This document shows, piece after piece, positions 25,782 to 33,861 of a stretch of 35,225 nucleotides of DNA. The DNA lies in contig CALLMV010000030.1 of NCBI GenBank assembly GCA_938005615.1, forward strand, positions 1 to 35,225, in the 5' to 3' direction. How positions within the stretch are numbered: the stretch's first letter is position 1; every line of letters starts with the position of its first letter. Below the pieces are notes generated by a model. The model worked only from the letters and a program-made list of their open reading frames with translations. It had not been told where the DNA came from and did not search any database. Origin of the DNA: an uncultured Verrucomicrobiae bacterium (lineage in GTDB: Bacteria > Verrucomicrobiota > Verrucomicrobiia > JADLBR01 > CALLMV01). The position numbers were made by a program, and so were the translations under genes.

Positions 25782-27143
25782 TTAGGTGGTGGTGTTAGCA
25801 GGTTGATGTTTAGGGCTGTTTTCAAGCAGAGTTTGATCGGTGTGTGCTGCAGTGGGAACGAATTCTTCTATCGGAGTTAGGCTTGTGGTATTTTCGGATA
25901 GGTTATTAGTTGACTTTTGAAGTGCTGCAAGGATTTCTTTGACAGCATCCTCGTCGGCTATTGCACCTTCGATATCTTCTGTATCGGCCTCGCGAAGCAT
26001 TTCTGCGTTGGCAAAACCGGCGGATACGGCGGCGATGGCGGTTTTTTGTGAAATATTCATTTCAGTGGCGAGCTGTGCGGATGCTTCAGCTAGTTTTTCC
26101 TGGAATGCGATTTGGGCTGTTTCGTCGCGACGGATGTCGATTTCCCAACCAATCAGTTTTTGGGTGAGTCTGGCGTTTTGGCCACGTTTACCGATGGCTA
26201 GTGAGAGATTTTCGTCGTCAACGAGCACAGTGACACGTTTATTGACTTCATCGAATTCGAGGCTTTTGAGTTTGGCAGGTTTAAGTGCTTCGATTGTGAG
26301 TTCGCGGATGTTTTCGGAGTACTTGAAGATGTCCACACGTTCGTTGTTAAGTTCGCGAACTATATTTTTGACGCGAGTGCCTCGGATACCAACGCATGCG
26401 CCTACGGGATCGACTTTTTCAAGTTTTGAACCGACGGCTACTTTTGTACGATATCCAGGTTCGCGAGCCATGAGCATGATTTCCACTGTGCCGTTTGTCA
26501 GTTCGTTGCATTCGAGCTCTAAGAGGCGGCGAACAAAATCGATGTGCGCCCGGCTGAGGATTATCTCCGGCCCGCGCGGTGTGAGGGTGACTGAGAGTAC
26601 AAGTGCGCGTAGACGATCGCCAACATTGTACTCTTCAGTGGGCACGCGTTCGCTGGCTGGCATGATGGCTTCAAATTTGCCGAGATCGATCATCACATCG
26701 GATTTAACAAATCGACGCACAGTGCCTGTGACGATGTCGCCTGCACGGCCTTTGAACTCATCGTAGATGGAGCGGCGTTCTTCGTCACGAAGTGCCTGCA
26801 TAATACCATGACGAACAGCTTGAGCTGCTATACGCCCCATGTCGTTTGGAGTGACTTCAAACTCGTAAACACCGTTGAGTGCGGAGCCCGGGCGGCGTTT
26901 ACGTGCCTCGGTGAAGGAAATTTCTTCAGTGGGATTTTTGACTTGGGCCACAACTTTAAGTGTAGCAAATGCTTTGATGTCCCCTGTTTTGCGGTCTATC
27001 TGCACGCGCAGTTTGTTTGCAGGGCCCTGTGCTTTGAGGGTGGATGCGAGAATGGCATTTTCCACCAGGCTGAAAAGTGTTTCCTTGGGGATCCCTTTGT
27101 CTCTTTCCATTTGCTCCAGGACTGCTATCAGCTCTGCATTCAT
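25782..27143 (-). CDS. nusA: Transcription termination/antitermination factor NusA
   Basis: RNA-polymerase-binding elongation factor. The N-terminal domain begins NAELIAVLEQMERDKGIPKE. The S1 domain is at about 130-200 (GDIVTGTVRRFVKSDVMIDL). KH1 contains KVDPVGACVGIRGTRVKNIV, KH2 contains LSLAIGKRGQNARLTQKLIG, and a C-terminal helix-hairpin-helix-like region includes ISQKTAIAAVSAGF. At 453 residues it is like the shorter NusA proteins, with one acidic-repeat-type region rather than two. A promoter-like site and a terminator hairpin lie in its leader (27190-27278), so expression may be attenuated. It is co-transcribed with infB. Confidence 0.96.
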   Translation of the reverse strand: MNAELIAVLEQMERDKGIPKETLFSLVENAILASTLKAQGPANKLRVQIDRKTGDIKAFATLKVVAQVKNPTEEISFTEARKRRPGSALNGVYEFEVTPNDMGRIAAQAVRHGIMQALRDEERRSIYDEFKGRAGDIVTGTVRRFVKSDVMIDLGKFEAIMPASERVPTEEYNVGDRLRALVLSVTLTPRGPEIILSRAHIDFVRRLLELECNELTNGTVEIMLMAREPGYRTKVAVGSKLEKVDPVGACVGIRGTRVKNIVRELNNERVDIFKYSENIRELTIEALKPAKLKSLEFDEVNKRVTVLVDDENLSLAIGKRGQNARLTQKLIGWEIDIRRDETAQIAFQEKLAEASAQLATEMNISQKTAIAAVSAGFANAEMLREADTEDIEGAIADEDAVKEILAALQKSTNNLSENTTSLTPIEEFVPTAAHTDQTLLENSPKHQPANTTT

Positions 27144-27189
27144 ACTCTTCTCCGTAGTTGTGTTTTCACGAAAGGACGCCTAGAAACCA

Positions 27190-27224
27190 AAAAAGGTGGA
27201 GATTGAAAAATCTGCCACCTTTTT
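27190..27224 (-). terminator. Intrinsic-terminator-like hairpin in the nusA leader
   Basis: Stem AAAAAGGTGG at 27190-27199 pairs with CCACCTTTTT at 27215-27224, extended by AGATT/AATCT around a GAAA loop with one bulged base. Read leftward it ends in a run of six T. It lies between a TTGACA element and the nusA start, so it could be an attenuator or the second terminator of the unit upstream. Confidence 0.6.
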
Positions 27225-27243
27225 GCGGAGACGTGCTTTCGAG

Positions 27244-27278
27244 ATTCTAATCTTTGCAGGAGGTTGTTGTGATGTCAA
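27244..27278 (-). promoter_or_regulatory. Possible nusA-infB promoter
   Basis: Minus-strand TTGACA at 27278-27273 is followed after 17 bases by AAAGAT (27255-27250, weak), and TAGAAT at 27249-27244 is a better -10 but with a long spacer of 23. It is placed about 100 bases above the nusA start and beyond the terminator of the histone-like gene, which makes a promoter here plausible. Confidence 0.4.
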
Positions 27279-27299
27279 CACCCAAGCGGCCAACAAAAG

Positions 27300-27325
27300 A
27301 AAAGGAGAGCATTTGCTCTCCTTTT
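27300..27325 (-). terminator. Intrinsic terminator of the histone-like gene
   Basis: A perfect 11-base inverted repeat: AAAAGGAGAGC at 27300-27310 and GCTCTCCTTTT at 27315-27325, with a four-base loop. Read leftward the stem runs directly into TTTTC TTTTG. It lies about 40 bases after the stop of the small PAKKA gene. Confidence 0.75.
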
Positions 27326-27366
27326 CAAGGGAACTCCCGTAGGCGGGACACAAGCCCGCAGACCAG

Positions 27367-27519
27367 TTATTTCTTAGTGGCTGGAGCTTTCTTCGCAGGA
27401 GCTTTTTTAGCAACCGGTTTTTTGGTGGCCGCTTTTTTTACAGGGGCTTTTTTAGCCGGAGCTTTTTTCGTGGGTGCCTTTTTGGCCGGTGCCTTTTTCG
27501 CGGTGGTCTTAGTGGGCAT
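27367..27519 (-). CDS. Histone H1-like PAKKA-repeat protein (50 aa)
   Basis: A short gene below common length cut-offs. The 50-residue product is almost wholly Lys/Ala/Pro: a PTKTTAKKA start, then tandem units such as APAKKA, APTKKA, APVKKA and ATKKPV, ending APATKK. This composition matches the C-terminal-domain-like bacterial histone H1 homologues (Hc1/AlgP-type tails) known from chlamydiae and verrucomicrobia. It should bind DNA or RNA non-specifically and compact or coat nucleic acid. Support for a real gene: a strong GGGGGTGAG ribosome-binding site seven to ten bases ahead of the ATG at 27519, a stop at 27367 and its own hairpin terminator. A TTGACT box at 27620-27615 could be its -35. 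The repetitive codons (AAA AAA GC/CC) predispose it to length variation. The opposite strand reads as hydrophobic repeats, an artefact. Confidence 0.8.
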   Translation of the reverse strand: MPTKTTAKKAPAKKAPTKKAPAKKAPVKKAATKKPVAKKAPAKKAPATKK

Positions 27520-27688
27520 TGTGTCTCACCCCCTTTCGCTGTGCGTTTGCACTAAAATTTTTGAAGAGATGCACTGTCATCTTCTATAGTGGATTGTGCA
27601 TTATCGTTTAGCGGAGTCAACTATTTTTTGTGAATAAAGAAGATTTTTTTTGAATAGCTTTGCGGTTAAGAAAAATTTAGATAAAAAA

Positions 27689-28234
27689 TCATACAAGATA
27701 TTGTAGCACGGACTGAACGATCTCTTCGACATGTTGTAATTTACCTGGCCCGTTGTAACCACATGCAAGCATACCATGTGCCGGGCCAAGAATTTTAGCA
27801 CCACGAGATTGAAGAGTGGAAATGTGCGCCTGAGTGGTAGGATGATCCCACATGTGGGAATTCATGGCCGGCGCAATTACCAGTGGTGCCCGAGTAGCTA
27901 ACAACAGAGATGTTAGAGCATCTGGCGCAAGACCCAGAGCTGCCTGTGCGATGAGATTTGCCGTGGCTGGCGCAAGTAGCACGAGGTCGGCAGCATCAGC
28001 CAGAGCAATGTGGCCAGGTATGCCGGGCTCTTCATCGCTCAGATGAGTTAGTACTGGATTACGGGACAGTGTGGCAAGGACAAGCGGTGAGACAAATTTC
28101 GTTGCCTCAGGTGTCAAAACGCAATGTACTTTATGTCCGAGTTGAGTTAGTGCACTGGCGATGTCTGCGGCACGGTAAGCGGCAATAGATGCGCTAATGC
28201 CGAGGATAATTGTTTTAGTGCTATTTGCCTTCAT
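27689..28234 (-). CDS. coaC: Phosphopantothenoylcysteine decarboxylase (stand-alone CoaC flavoprotein)
   Basis: FMN-dependent step of coenzyme A synthesis, giving 4'-phosphopantetheine. The 181-residue HFCD-fold protein has the flavin-binding start IILGISASIAAYRA, the catalytic histidine in PGHIALADAADL (His75), the PAMNSHMW motif (122-129) and the ACGYNGPGK lid (157-165) with the conserved Cys. Only the decarboxylase half is present. CoaB, the phosphopantothenate-cysteine ligase usually fused to it, is absent, so it must be encoded elsewhere. Related flavoproteins (epidermin-type or UbiX) are less likely given the ACG lid. It is coupled to gmk by ATGA. Confidence 0.87.
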   Translation of the reverse strand: MKANSTKTIILGISASIAAYRAADIASALTQLGHKVHCVLTPEATKFVSPLVLATLSRNPVLTHLSDEEPGIPGHIALADAADLVLLAPATANLIAQAALGLAPDALTSLLLATRAPLVIAPAMNSHMWDHPTTQAHISTLQSRGAKILGPAHGMLACGYNGPGKLQHVEEIVQSVLQYLV

Positions 28235-28878
28235 GCTTCAGGGCGGCTGACAGGCAGCGGCAGATCCAGACGGAGTCTGATGGTGCGATAGCGTTCCGCA
28301 CGGATGATGGCGCGAACTTTTTGGAGGTCTTCTTCCATGGTTTCGGAAAGAATCACGTAGGTGTATTCTTTCCAGTGAGGGAGTTCATTTTGTGCTGTTT
28401 TAAGACGAATTTGGATTTGTTCTTCAGTCTCGGTGCCGCGTTTGCGAAGGCGACGTTCAAGTTCCTCAAATGTAGGTGGCATGATGAAAATGTCCACAAG
28501 AGCACCGCAAAGCCAGTGTTCTTTGGATTGTCGGATTTGCTGGGCTCCGTTGACGTCAATATCAAGCAGCAAGTCTGTGCCTGATGTGACAGCAGAACGG
28601 GTTACAGATTTCAACGTACCATAGCGATGACTGTGCACTTGCGCCCATTCCAGGAAATCCCCCGCAGCGATGTGTGAATCAAATTGTTCCTCTGTCAAGA
28701 AATGGTAGTCCACACCATCAACTTCGCCCGGACGTGGTGCGCGTGTCGTGCAGGACACGGAGTATCTGAAGTCCGGAGTTTGTTTCAGGTTTGCACATAC
28801 GGTACTTTTACCTGATCCTGAGGGTCCGGATACAACGAATAAAATGCCTGATCGCTGCATCTGCACATTGCTAAGCAT
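28231..28878 (-). CDS. gmk: Guanylate kinase
   Basis: Phosphorylates GMP to GDP. The P-loop SGPSGSGKST lies at residues 17-26 from the chosen start. The GMP-binding region has SCTTRAPRPGEVDGVDYHFL, then EWAQVHSHRYGT, and the LLLDIDVNGAQQIR strand and the lid RLRKRGTETEEQIQIRL follow. All fit Gmk. The frame allows GTG 28893, ATG 28878 or ATG 28860; I chose 28878 as a compromise, since residues before QRSGILFVVSG are not conserved. The stop overlaps the coaC ATG by four bases. It is first of a gmk-coaC pair; many bacteria have rpoZ here instead. The small PAKKA gene follows with its own promoter region. Confidence 0.95.
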   Translation of the reverse strand: MLSNVQMQRSGILFVVSGPSGSGKSTVCANLKQTPDFRYSVSCTTRAPRPGEVDGVDYHFLTEEQFDSHIAAGDFLEWAQVHSHRYGTLKSVTRSAVTSGTDLLLDIDVNGAQQIRQSKEHWLCGALVDIFIMPPTFEELERRLRKRGTETEEQIQIRLKTAQNELPHWKEYTYVILSETMEEDLQKVRAIIRAERYRTIRLRLDLPLPVSRPEA

Positions 28879-28942
28879 GCGTTTTGTTAGCACAGACGCA
28901 TCAACTGTGTCAGGGAAAATTGTTTTTCTGACTCAGTGTGCT

Positions 28943-29362
28943 TCAAGAAAGAGCGGGCGGCGGCGGTGTGGGGGGAGGATTACTACTTGCAAGTGGATTA
29001 GGTCCGTACTGATTGTCTTGTGGTTGCCCAGGCAATACGAGCAGAAGAATCAGTAATATGAAGCCAACGCATGGAATGAGAATGGCCAAATAAGCATAGC
29101 CAGGGAAACCCAAGTCCTGAACTCTTCTAAAGCCCAATGCAATACTGGGCACAATCGTGGCCAACATGTATATGAACAACAAAACCGATAGAGGTGTAAA
29201 ATTAGTAATCTGCGCAATGATGGTGTCAAGTACAGTGAAAACGATAGCTATCGCGAATTGAACCAAAACAAAGTAGCCTAGCTCTTTGCGTGAAGCTCGA
29301 CCGTCAAACTTTGCATATTTTTGTGTGATAATGGTTTTAAAGTTTTCAATTATTTCATTCAT
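28943..29362 (-). CDS. DUF805 membrane protein
   Basis: A 139-residue protein with four hydrophobic helices. DUF805 landmarks are the N-terminal FDGRASRKELGYFVLVQFAI, the mid-protein GFRRVQDLGFPGYAYLAIL and the C-terminal QPQDNQYGPNPLA. These are the conserved positions of this inner-membrane family, whose function is not established. The Pro-rich tail (SNPPPTPPPPALS) is likely disordered. It lies upstream of gmk on the same strand and is divergent from hpnC, with about 115 bases of AT-rich sequence between, which should contain promoters for both. Confidence 0.85.
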   Translation of the reverse strand: MNEIIENFKTIITQKYAKFDGRASRKELGYFVLVQFAIAIVFTVLDTIIAQITNFTPLSVLLFIYMLATIVPSIALGFRRVQDLGFPGYAYLAILIPCVGFILLILLLVLPGQPQDNQYGPNPLASSNPPPTPPPPALS

Positions 29363-29477
29363 GCAACCATGCTCTTATCGATTAAAACATTGTCAATTCT
29401 CAAAACACAGTTCAGTCGGATGTCTTTTTGCCTTAATATAAACATCAGCAAAACATAATCACATTCTTCTCCGCTTT

Positions 29478-30356
29478 ATGAAAAACAACACCAATCTGGA
29501 AGCCGCCTATGCGCTTTGCTGCGATAGAGCGCGAAAGCACTACGAGAACTTTCCTGTCGGCTCATTCCTGTTGCCTCAACGCGAACGGCGGTGGATACAT
29601 GCCATTTATGCTTTTGCCCGCACAGCTGATGACTTTGCAGACGAGAACATCGGAAGTTTTACAACCGAAGAGCGATTGGCTTTATTAGAAAAATGGGAAG
29701 AAGAACTAGATAAGGCAATCCAGGGTGAACCAACGGGTCCTGTTTTTACTGCCTTGGAGCGTGCCGTGCGGGAAGCGCAACTGGAAGTGCAGCTTTTACG
29801 CGATCTATTGAGCGCATTTCGGCAGGATGTCGTTAAAAGCCGTTATATGAATTTCGAAGAGGTAATAGATTACTGCCGCCGCTCTGCAAATCCCGTGGGC
29901 CGTTTAGTGCTTCAGGTCTTTGGCTACCGTGATGAGGAGCGCGCCCTTCTGTCGGATAACATTTGTACCGCTTTGCAATTAACGAATTTTTGGCAAGACA
30001 TTTCAGTGGATATCAAAAAAGACAGGGTCTATCTGCCCTTAAGTGAAATGGCTCAATTCGAAGTTGGTGTTGAGGACCTGCGCCATGCTCGTGCGACCAG
30101 TCGGGTCCGTGAGTTGATCCAATTCCAATGTGAAAGGACTTGGAAACTATTTGAACGAGGTAAAAAACTTTGTTCGCTTTTGGACAAAGCTTTGAAAACA
30201 GAAATCCGTCTCACCTGGTTAGGAGGAACAGAAATTCTTCGCATGATTGCCGCCCAAAATTACGACACTCTATGGCGCAGACCCAAAATCTCGAAACTTA
30301 AATTCCTTTGGCTCTTCATCCGGGCAAACACCAAAAATTGGGATCGGAATTTATGA
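29478..30356 (+). CDS. hpnC: Squalene/phytoene synthase-type HpnC (hydroxysqualene synthase)
   Basis: In the bacterial three-enzyme route HpnC converts presqualene diphosphate to hydroxysqualene. The 292-residue all-helical prenyl synthase has both aspartate-rich sites: DDFAD at 51-55 with FARTA just before, and DISVD at 174-178 followed by IKKDRVYLP. The family patterns YCRRSANPVGRLVLQVFGY and ALQLTNFWQ are present. Assignment to HpnC rather than HpnD rests on position and on the MNFEEVIDYCRRSA signature, which differs from the downstream HpnD. The gene overlaps hpnDE by ATGA at 30353-30356, so translation is coupled. Together the two genes supply the complete route to squalene. Confidence 0.88.
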   Translation: MKNNTNLEAAYALCCDRARKHYENFPVGSFLLPQRERRWIHAIYAFARTADDFADENIGSFTTEERLALLEKWEEELDKAIQGEPTGPVFTALERAVREAQLEVQLLRDLLSAFRQDVVKSRYMNFEEVIDYCRRSANPVGRLVLQVFGYRDEERALLSDNICTALQLTNFWQDISVDIKKDRVYLPLSEMAQFEVGVEDLRHARATSRVRELIQFQCERTWKLFERGKKLCSLLDKALKTEIRLTWLGGTEILRMIAAQNYDTLWRRPKISKLKFLWLFIRANTKNWDRNL

Positions 30357-32578
30357 CCCCATTCGCAGATAAAAACCTTCAAAATAGTCTTGCAAGGCGA
30401 TTGACCCGCAAAGCCCGCTCAAACCTCGCTATGTCGTTTTTCTCACTCTCGTCAGAAAAACGTCAAGCCATGGAAGTCTTCTACGCCTTTTGCAGATCTG
30501 TTGATGATATAGCCGACGACGAGGGAGCCTCAACAGAAAGTCGCCGCGAACAACTCGCGCAATGGCAAACATGGATTTCCGAAATGTATATCACTGAACC
30601 ATCCGATGCCTTGGCCGCTGCGCTCTCTGACGTCGTAAAAAAGTACTTCATCCCTCCAGAATATTTACGCGATATCGTCCGCGGCGTAGAAATGGATCTA
30701 GATAAAACACGCTACGCAAACTGGAAAGAACTCGAGCAGTACTGTTACCGAGTGGCATCGTGCGTGGGACTGGTTTCAATAGAGATTTTCGGCTACTGCC
30801 ATTCATCGACCCGTCAATACGCCAAGTTGCTCGGGCTTGCACTTCAAACAACCAACATTCTCCGCGATGTGTGGACTGACCTACAGAAAGATCGAATCTA
30901 TCTGCCCGAGGAAGACTTCCTGGCTTGTGGCACAACTTCCGACATTCTGCACAAAACAGACCCCGAATCGCTAAGAGTACTTCGCAGCGTTTTGCACAAA
31001 ACGGTGCTGCGCTCACAATACTTTTACGCAGCTGCTGAAAGAGCACTGCACGAAGATGACCGTCCAAACATGGTCGCCGCACAAGTCATGTCGGCGGTGT
31101 ATCAAAAACTGCTCACCCTACTCAAAAGCAAAAACTTTCCTGGCCTCACATCGGCCTACAAGCTTCCTCGCTTGACTAAAGCTATCACTGCATACGCTGC
31201 CTACAGAGAAGAAAAAAGCACAAACACCAAGCGCGTCAGACCACGAAGCCGTCACGTCGTCGTGGTTGGAGCAGGCGCGGCTGGACTCGCCGCTGCCACT
31301 TTCCTAGCCCGCGAAGGCCACCGCGTAACCTTGATAGAATCCCGAGCCACAGCAGGTGGAAGAACGCACTCCTGGCCTGATGCGAAGCTTGGCATCACTG
31401 TTGATAACGGGCAGCACGTACTCATGGGCTGCTATCACCAAACGCTCGACTGGATCACCAGCTTGGGAGCTGATTACCTGCTTCCTTCGCAAAGGCATCT
31501 CGATGTCTGCTACACCCAAGAAGGGGGAGTTCGTTCTCGGCTACGTGCATCCCAATGGATGCCCTCCCCCACTCACCTCATCTGCGCTATATTTGATTTT
31601 GAAGCCCTCAACAACTCAGAAAAAATTGAAACAAGCCGAGTCATCCTTTCCGCCCGCAACAAGGAGGGCAAATGGCGCGGACAAACAATCGCTGGTTGGC
31701 TGGCAGATTGTAAACAAAGCTACAGAGCGATTACGAGACTTTGGGAGCCTGTGGCCGTCGCCGCACTCAACGAACCCATCTCAACAGGCTCCGCAGAATT
31801 GTTCCGAAACGTCATCCTAGAAGCCTTCACAGGACACGCCACACACAGCGCGGTCATCATTCCCCGCTCGGGACTCACACAACTGTACGTCAACCCTACT
31901 CTAGATTTTCTGCAATTCACCGGATCAACAATCATAACAGGCTCGGCTGTCTCAGGCATCAACTGCCAAAACAGAAAAGTCACACATGTCATCCTACGCA
32001 ACGGCTCACGAATCGAATGTGATGCAGTCATCTTAGCCACACCTTGGTATGCAACTGCCGCACTCCTCCGCGAATCCCACCCAAGCCTGAGTGAAAAAAT
32101 CGCTCACCTTAGCGCTTCGCCCATCGTGTGCATCCACCTGACAGTGGAAGAAGAACTCTTTTCCGAACCCTATCTTGGTTTTTACTCCTCACCATTGCAG
32201 TGGATCTTCCATTTGAACAAAACACAGAATATCCCTTCACAATTCAACCATCACTACACGATTACGATTAGCGCGGCATATCGCGAAGTTGATTTGTCGC
32301 GTGAAGAGCTTCTTGCACTAGCCATAAAGGAACTCGAAAAATTTTTTCCTGAACATTCTCCTATTAATCCTTTGCAGAGCTTTGTTTACAAAGCCAGACA
32401 AGCCACATTTGCCGCCACTCCCGACAACTTGCCATTTCGTCCAAAATGTGAAGAGCCAGACACAAACCTTTTCCTAGCCGGCGGTTGGACTGATACCGGA
32501 CTACCAGATACCATCGAGGGGGCTGTGCGCTCCGCTAAAAAAGCCGTTTTAGCCATCGAGGACTTTTTCAATAAGTAG
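30353..32578 (+). CDS. Fused HpnD presqualene diphosphate synthase and HpnE hydroxysqualene dehydroxylase
   Basis: A 741-residue fusion. Residues 1-280 are HpnD, which joins two farnesyl diphosphates into presqualene diphosphate: first Asp-rich motif DDIADD (51-56) after FYAFCRSV, second motif DVWTD (172-176) followed by LQKDRIYLP. A short basic linker (KRVRPRSR) leads to HpnE from about 301: dinucleotide motif VVVVGAGAAGLAAATFLARE (GAGAAG), FAD-binding ESRATAGGRTHS and the C-terminal flavin motif LFLAGGWTDTGLPDTIEGA. HpnE reduces hydroxysqualene to squalene with FAD. The usual organisation is two separate genes. I chose ATG 30353, which overlaps the hpnC stop; the open frame extends 15 codons upstream into hpnC. 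No hopene cyclase is seen in the window. Confidence 0.9.
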   Translation: MTPFADKNLQNSLARRLTRKARSNLAMSFFSLSSEKRQAMEVFYAFCRSVDDIADDEGASTESRREQLAQWQTWISEMYITEPSDALAAALSDVVKKYFIPPEYLRDIVRGVEMDLDKTRYANWKELEQYCYRVASCVGLVSIEIFGYCHSSTRQYAKLLGLALQTTNILRDVWTDLQKDRIYLPEEDFLACGTTSDILHKTDPESLRVLRSVLHKTVLRSQYFYAAAERALHEDDRPNMVAAQVMSAVYQKLLTLLKSKNFPGLTSAYKLPRLTKAITAYAAYREEKSTNTKRVRPRSRHVVVVGAGAAGLAAATFLAREGHRVTLIESRATAGGRTHSWPDAKLGITVDNGQHVLMGCYHQTLDWITSLGADYLLPSQRHLDVCYTQEGGVRSRLRASQWMPSPTHLICAIFDFEALNNSEKIETSRVILSARNKEGKWRGQTIAGWLADCKQSYRAITRLWEPVAVAALNEPISTGSAELFRNVILEAFTGHATHSAVIIPRSGLTQLYVNPTLDFLQFTGSTIITGSAVSGINCQNRKVTHVILRNGSRIECDAVILATPWYATAALLRESHPSLSEKIAHLSASPIVCIHLTVEEELFSEPYLGFYSSPLQWIFHLNKTQNIPSQFNHHYTITISAAYREVDLSREELLALAIKELEKFFPEHSPINPLQSFVYKARQATFAATPDNLPFRPKCEEPDTNLFLAGGWTDTGLPDTIEGAVRSAKKAVLAIEDFFNK

Positions 32579-32751
32579 TGATTATTAATTATCCTTATGG
32601 CTTAGACGACCAACTGGATCAAATGAAAAAGATGGATGTCTGTTAATTATAAAAAAGCTAAGTTTTAGTATTGTACCTGCTGTTAGATCACAAAAAATCT
32701 GCGATTGGATAAAAGCTTGCGAATTTTTGGGATGCTCTTTTTAGGGGCTGT

Positions 32752-33861
32752 TTATTCAGGCGTTATGAGGGGAGCAGATAGAAGAGTTTCTTCAGATGTT
32801 TGTTGGGGCTGATCCTGAATATGAGCATCAGTGAAGAGCGCTTGCTCTGTTTGGGGCAGGGCATTCCAGAGTGTCTCGGTGGATACCGGCAGGATGGTTT
32901 TTGCTGCTTCGGACCAGACGAATTTTTCGGGGGCACTTTCCAGAAAGATGAGCACGGGCCCGGCTGGTGCCGCTGTGGTGTTTTGTTCGTTGGTTTGATC
33001 TGAAGTTTCGCTAACTTGTGGGGGTATTGTAGCAGGGCGGCGACCGATGCGCAGTGAGAAGGTTTCTCCGTCGCTGAGGCTAAAGGTAATTTCACGTGAG
33101 TTTTCGTAGGCGGGAATGGCTTCGGTGTCGCCTCGGATGTGGTGCTGGAAGAAGCTGGTGGTGAGGAGGAGTTGGAGAATTCTCTGGGGGATTTCTGTAT
33201 TGATGGTTTTACCTTCTGGCGGGGTTGGTTCAACGAGTTGCCATTGTTTTTCGGGGCCACGTTGGTAGATTGATTTGGAGCCGTCAGGCAGTTCGACTGT
33301 TAGGGCAGTGATGTCTTCGGGTTTGAACTGAAAGAGGTCGCGGGCGAGCCATTCGTCTGGTCTCGCACTGAAAAAGATTTGGGGATGTATTTCGACGGCG
33401 GCCGAATCGTTTTCACGTTTGGCAAATAGGCCACCTCCCTCGGATGTTTTTCCTAGTTGGAGGTTGTAGATGGTTTTGTTTTGATCGTCGCGAAAGGTGA
33501 TGGTGCGTTCACCCAGACCAAGACGCGGAAAGCGGTCGGGGTTGGATGTGACTTCGCGCTGGATCTTGGAACCTTGAAGGTCGTCAGTGAGTTTGGCTAT
33601 GCGGGTGAGGTTGGCTGGGGCATTGTGGTAGGAATTGATGCGCCAGAGGTTGGCTTGCGTGTCTAGCTGGAGGATCAGGGGCTGCGGCTCAGTGCTGTCT
33701 TTGATTTCGATGGTGTTGGTTGCGACTAGAGTTTGGTTGCTGAGGAGGGCTTGTCCTACAATCGATGCAGGTGGTGTAAGATTGCGGTTGCTGAGGGTAA
33801 CAGCTAGCCAGGCTATGATTCCAAGTGCGAGCAGTGTGATGAGGAGGGTGCGGGGTTTCAT
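32752..33861 (-). CDS. DUF4340 domain protein (second, shorter copy)
   Basis: A 369-residue protein with an N-terminal membrane helix at about 7-24 (LITLLALGIIAWLAVTLS) and an extracytoplasmic DUF4340 body: LWRINSYHNAPANLTRIAKL, then FPRLGLGERTITFRDDQ, YNLQLGKTSEGGGLFAKREN and WLARDLFQFKPEDITALTVE. Compared with the 579-residue copy at 7873-9612 it is a single, shorter unit, with a Pro/Gln/Thr-rich C-terminal tail. It follows the second GldG-like gene with a one-base overlap (TGATG), so it belongs to the same operon. It is convergent with hpnDE; 173 bases separate them, with no clear terminator visible. Function unknown. Confidence 0.82.
   Translation of the reverse strand: MKPRTLLITLLALGIIAWLAVTLSNRNLTPPASIVGQALLSNQTLVATNTIEIKDSTEPQPLILQLDTQANLWRINSYHNAPANLTRIAKLTDDLQGSKIQREVTSNPDRFPRLGLGERTITFRDDQNKTIYNLQLGKTSEGGGLFAKRENDSAAVEIHPQIFFSARPDEWLARDLFQFKPEDITALTVELPDGSKSIYQRGPEKQWQLVEPTPPEGKTINTEIPQRILQLLLTTSFFQHHIRGDTEAIPAYENSREITFSLSDGETFSLRIGRRPATIPPQVSETSDQTNEQNTTAAPAGPVLIFLESAPEKFVWSEAAKTILPVSTETLWNALPQTEQALFTDAHIQDQPQQTSEETLLSAPLITPE

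Noticed and set aside
25939-26766. Rightward open frame opposite nusA
   Set aside because: Ser/Arg-rich shadow of nusA, whose S1 and KH motifs are unambiguous on the other strand.
27367-27519. CRISPR-like or simple repeat array
   Set aside because: The repeat is a codon-level repeat in frame with a start, stop and ribosome site; there are no unique spacers of constant length.
27254-27589. Rightward frame with hydrophobic AGAFF-type repeats resembling a membrane protein
   Set aside because: It is the complement of the Lys/Ala/Pro codon repeats of the small histone-like gene, which has the ribosome site and terminator on the minus strand.
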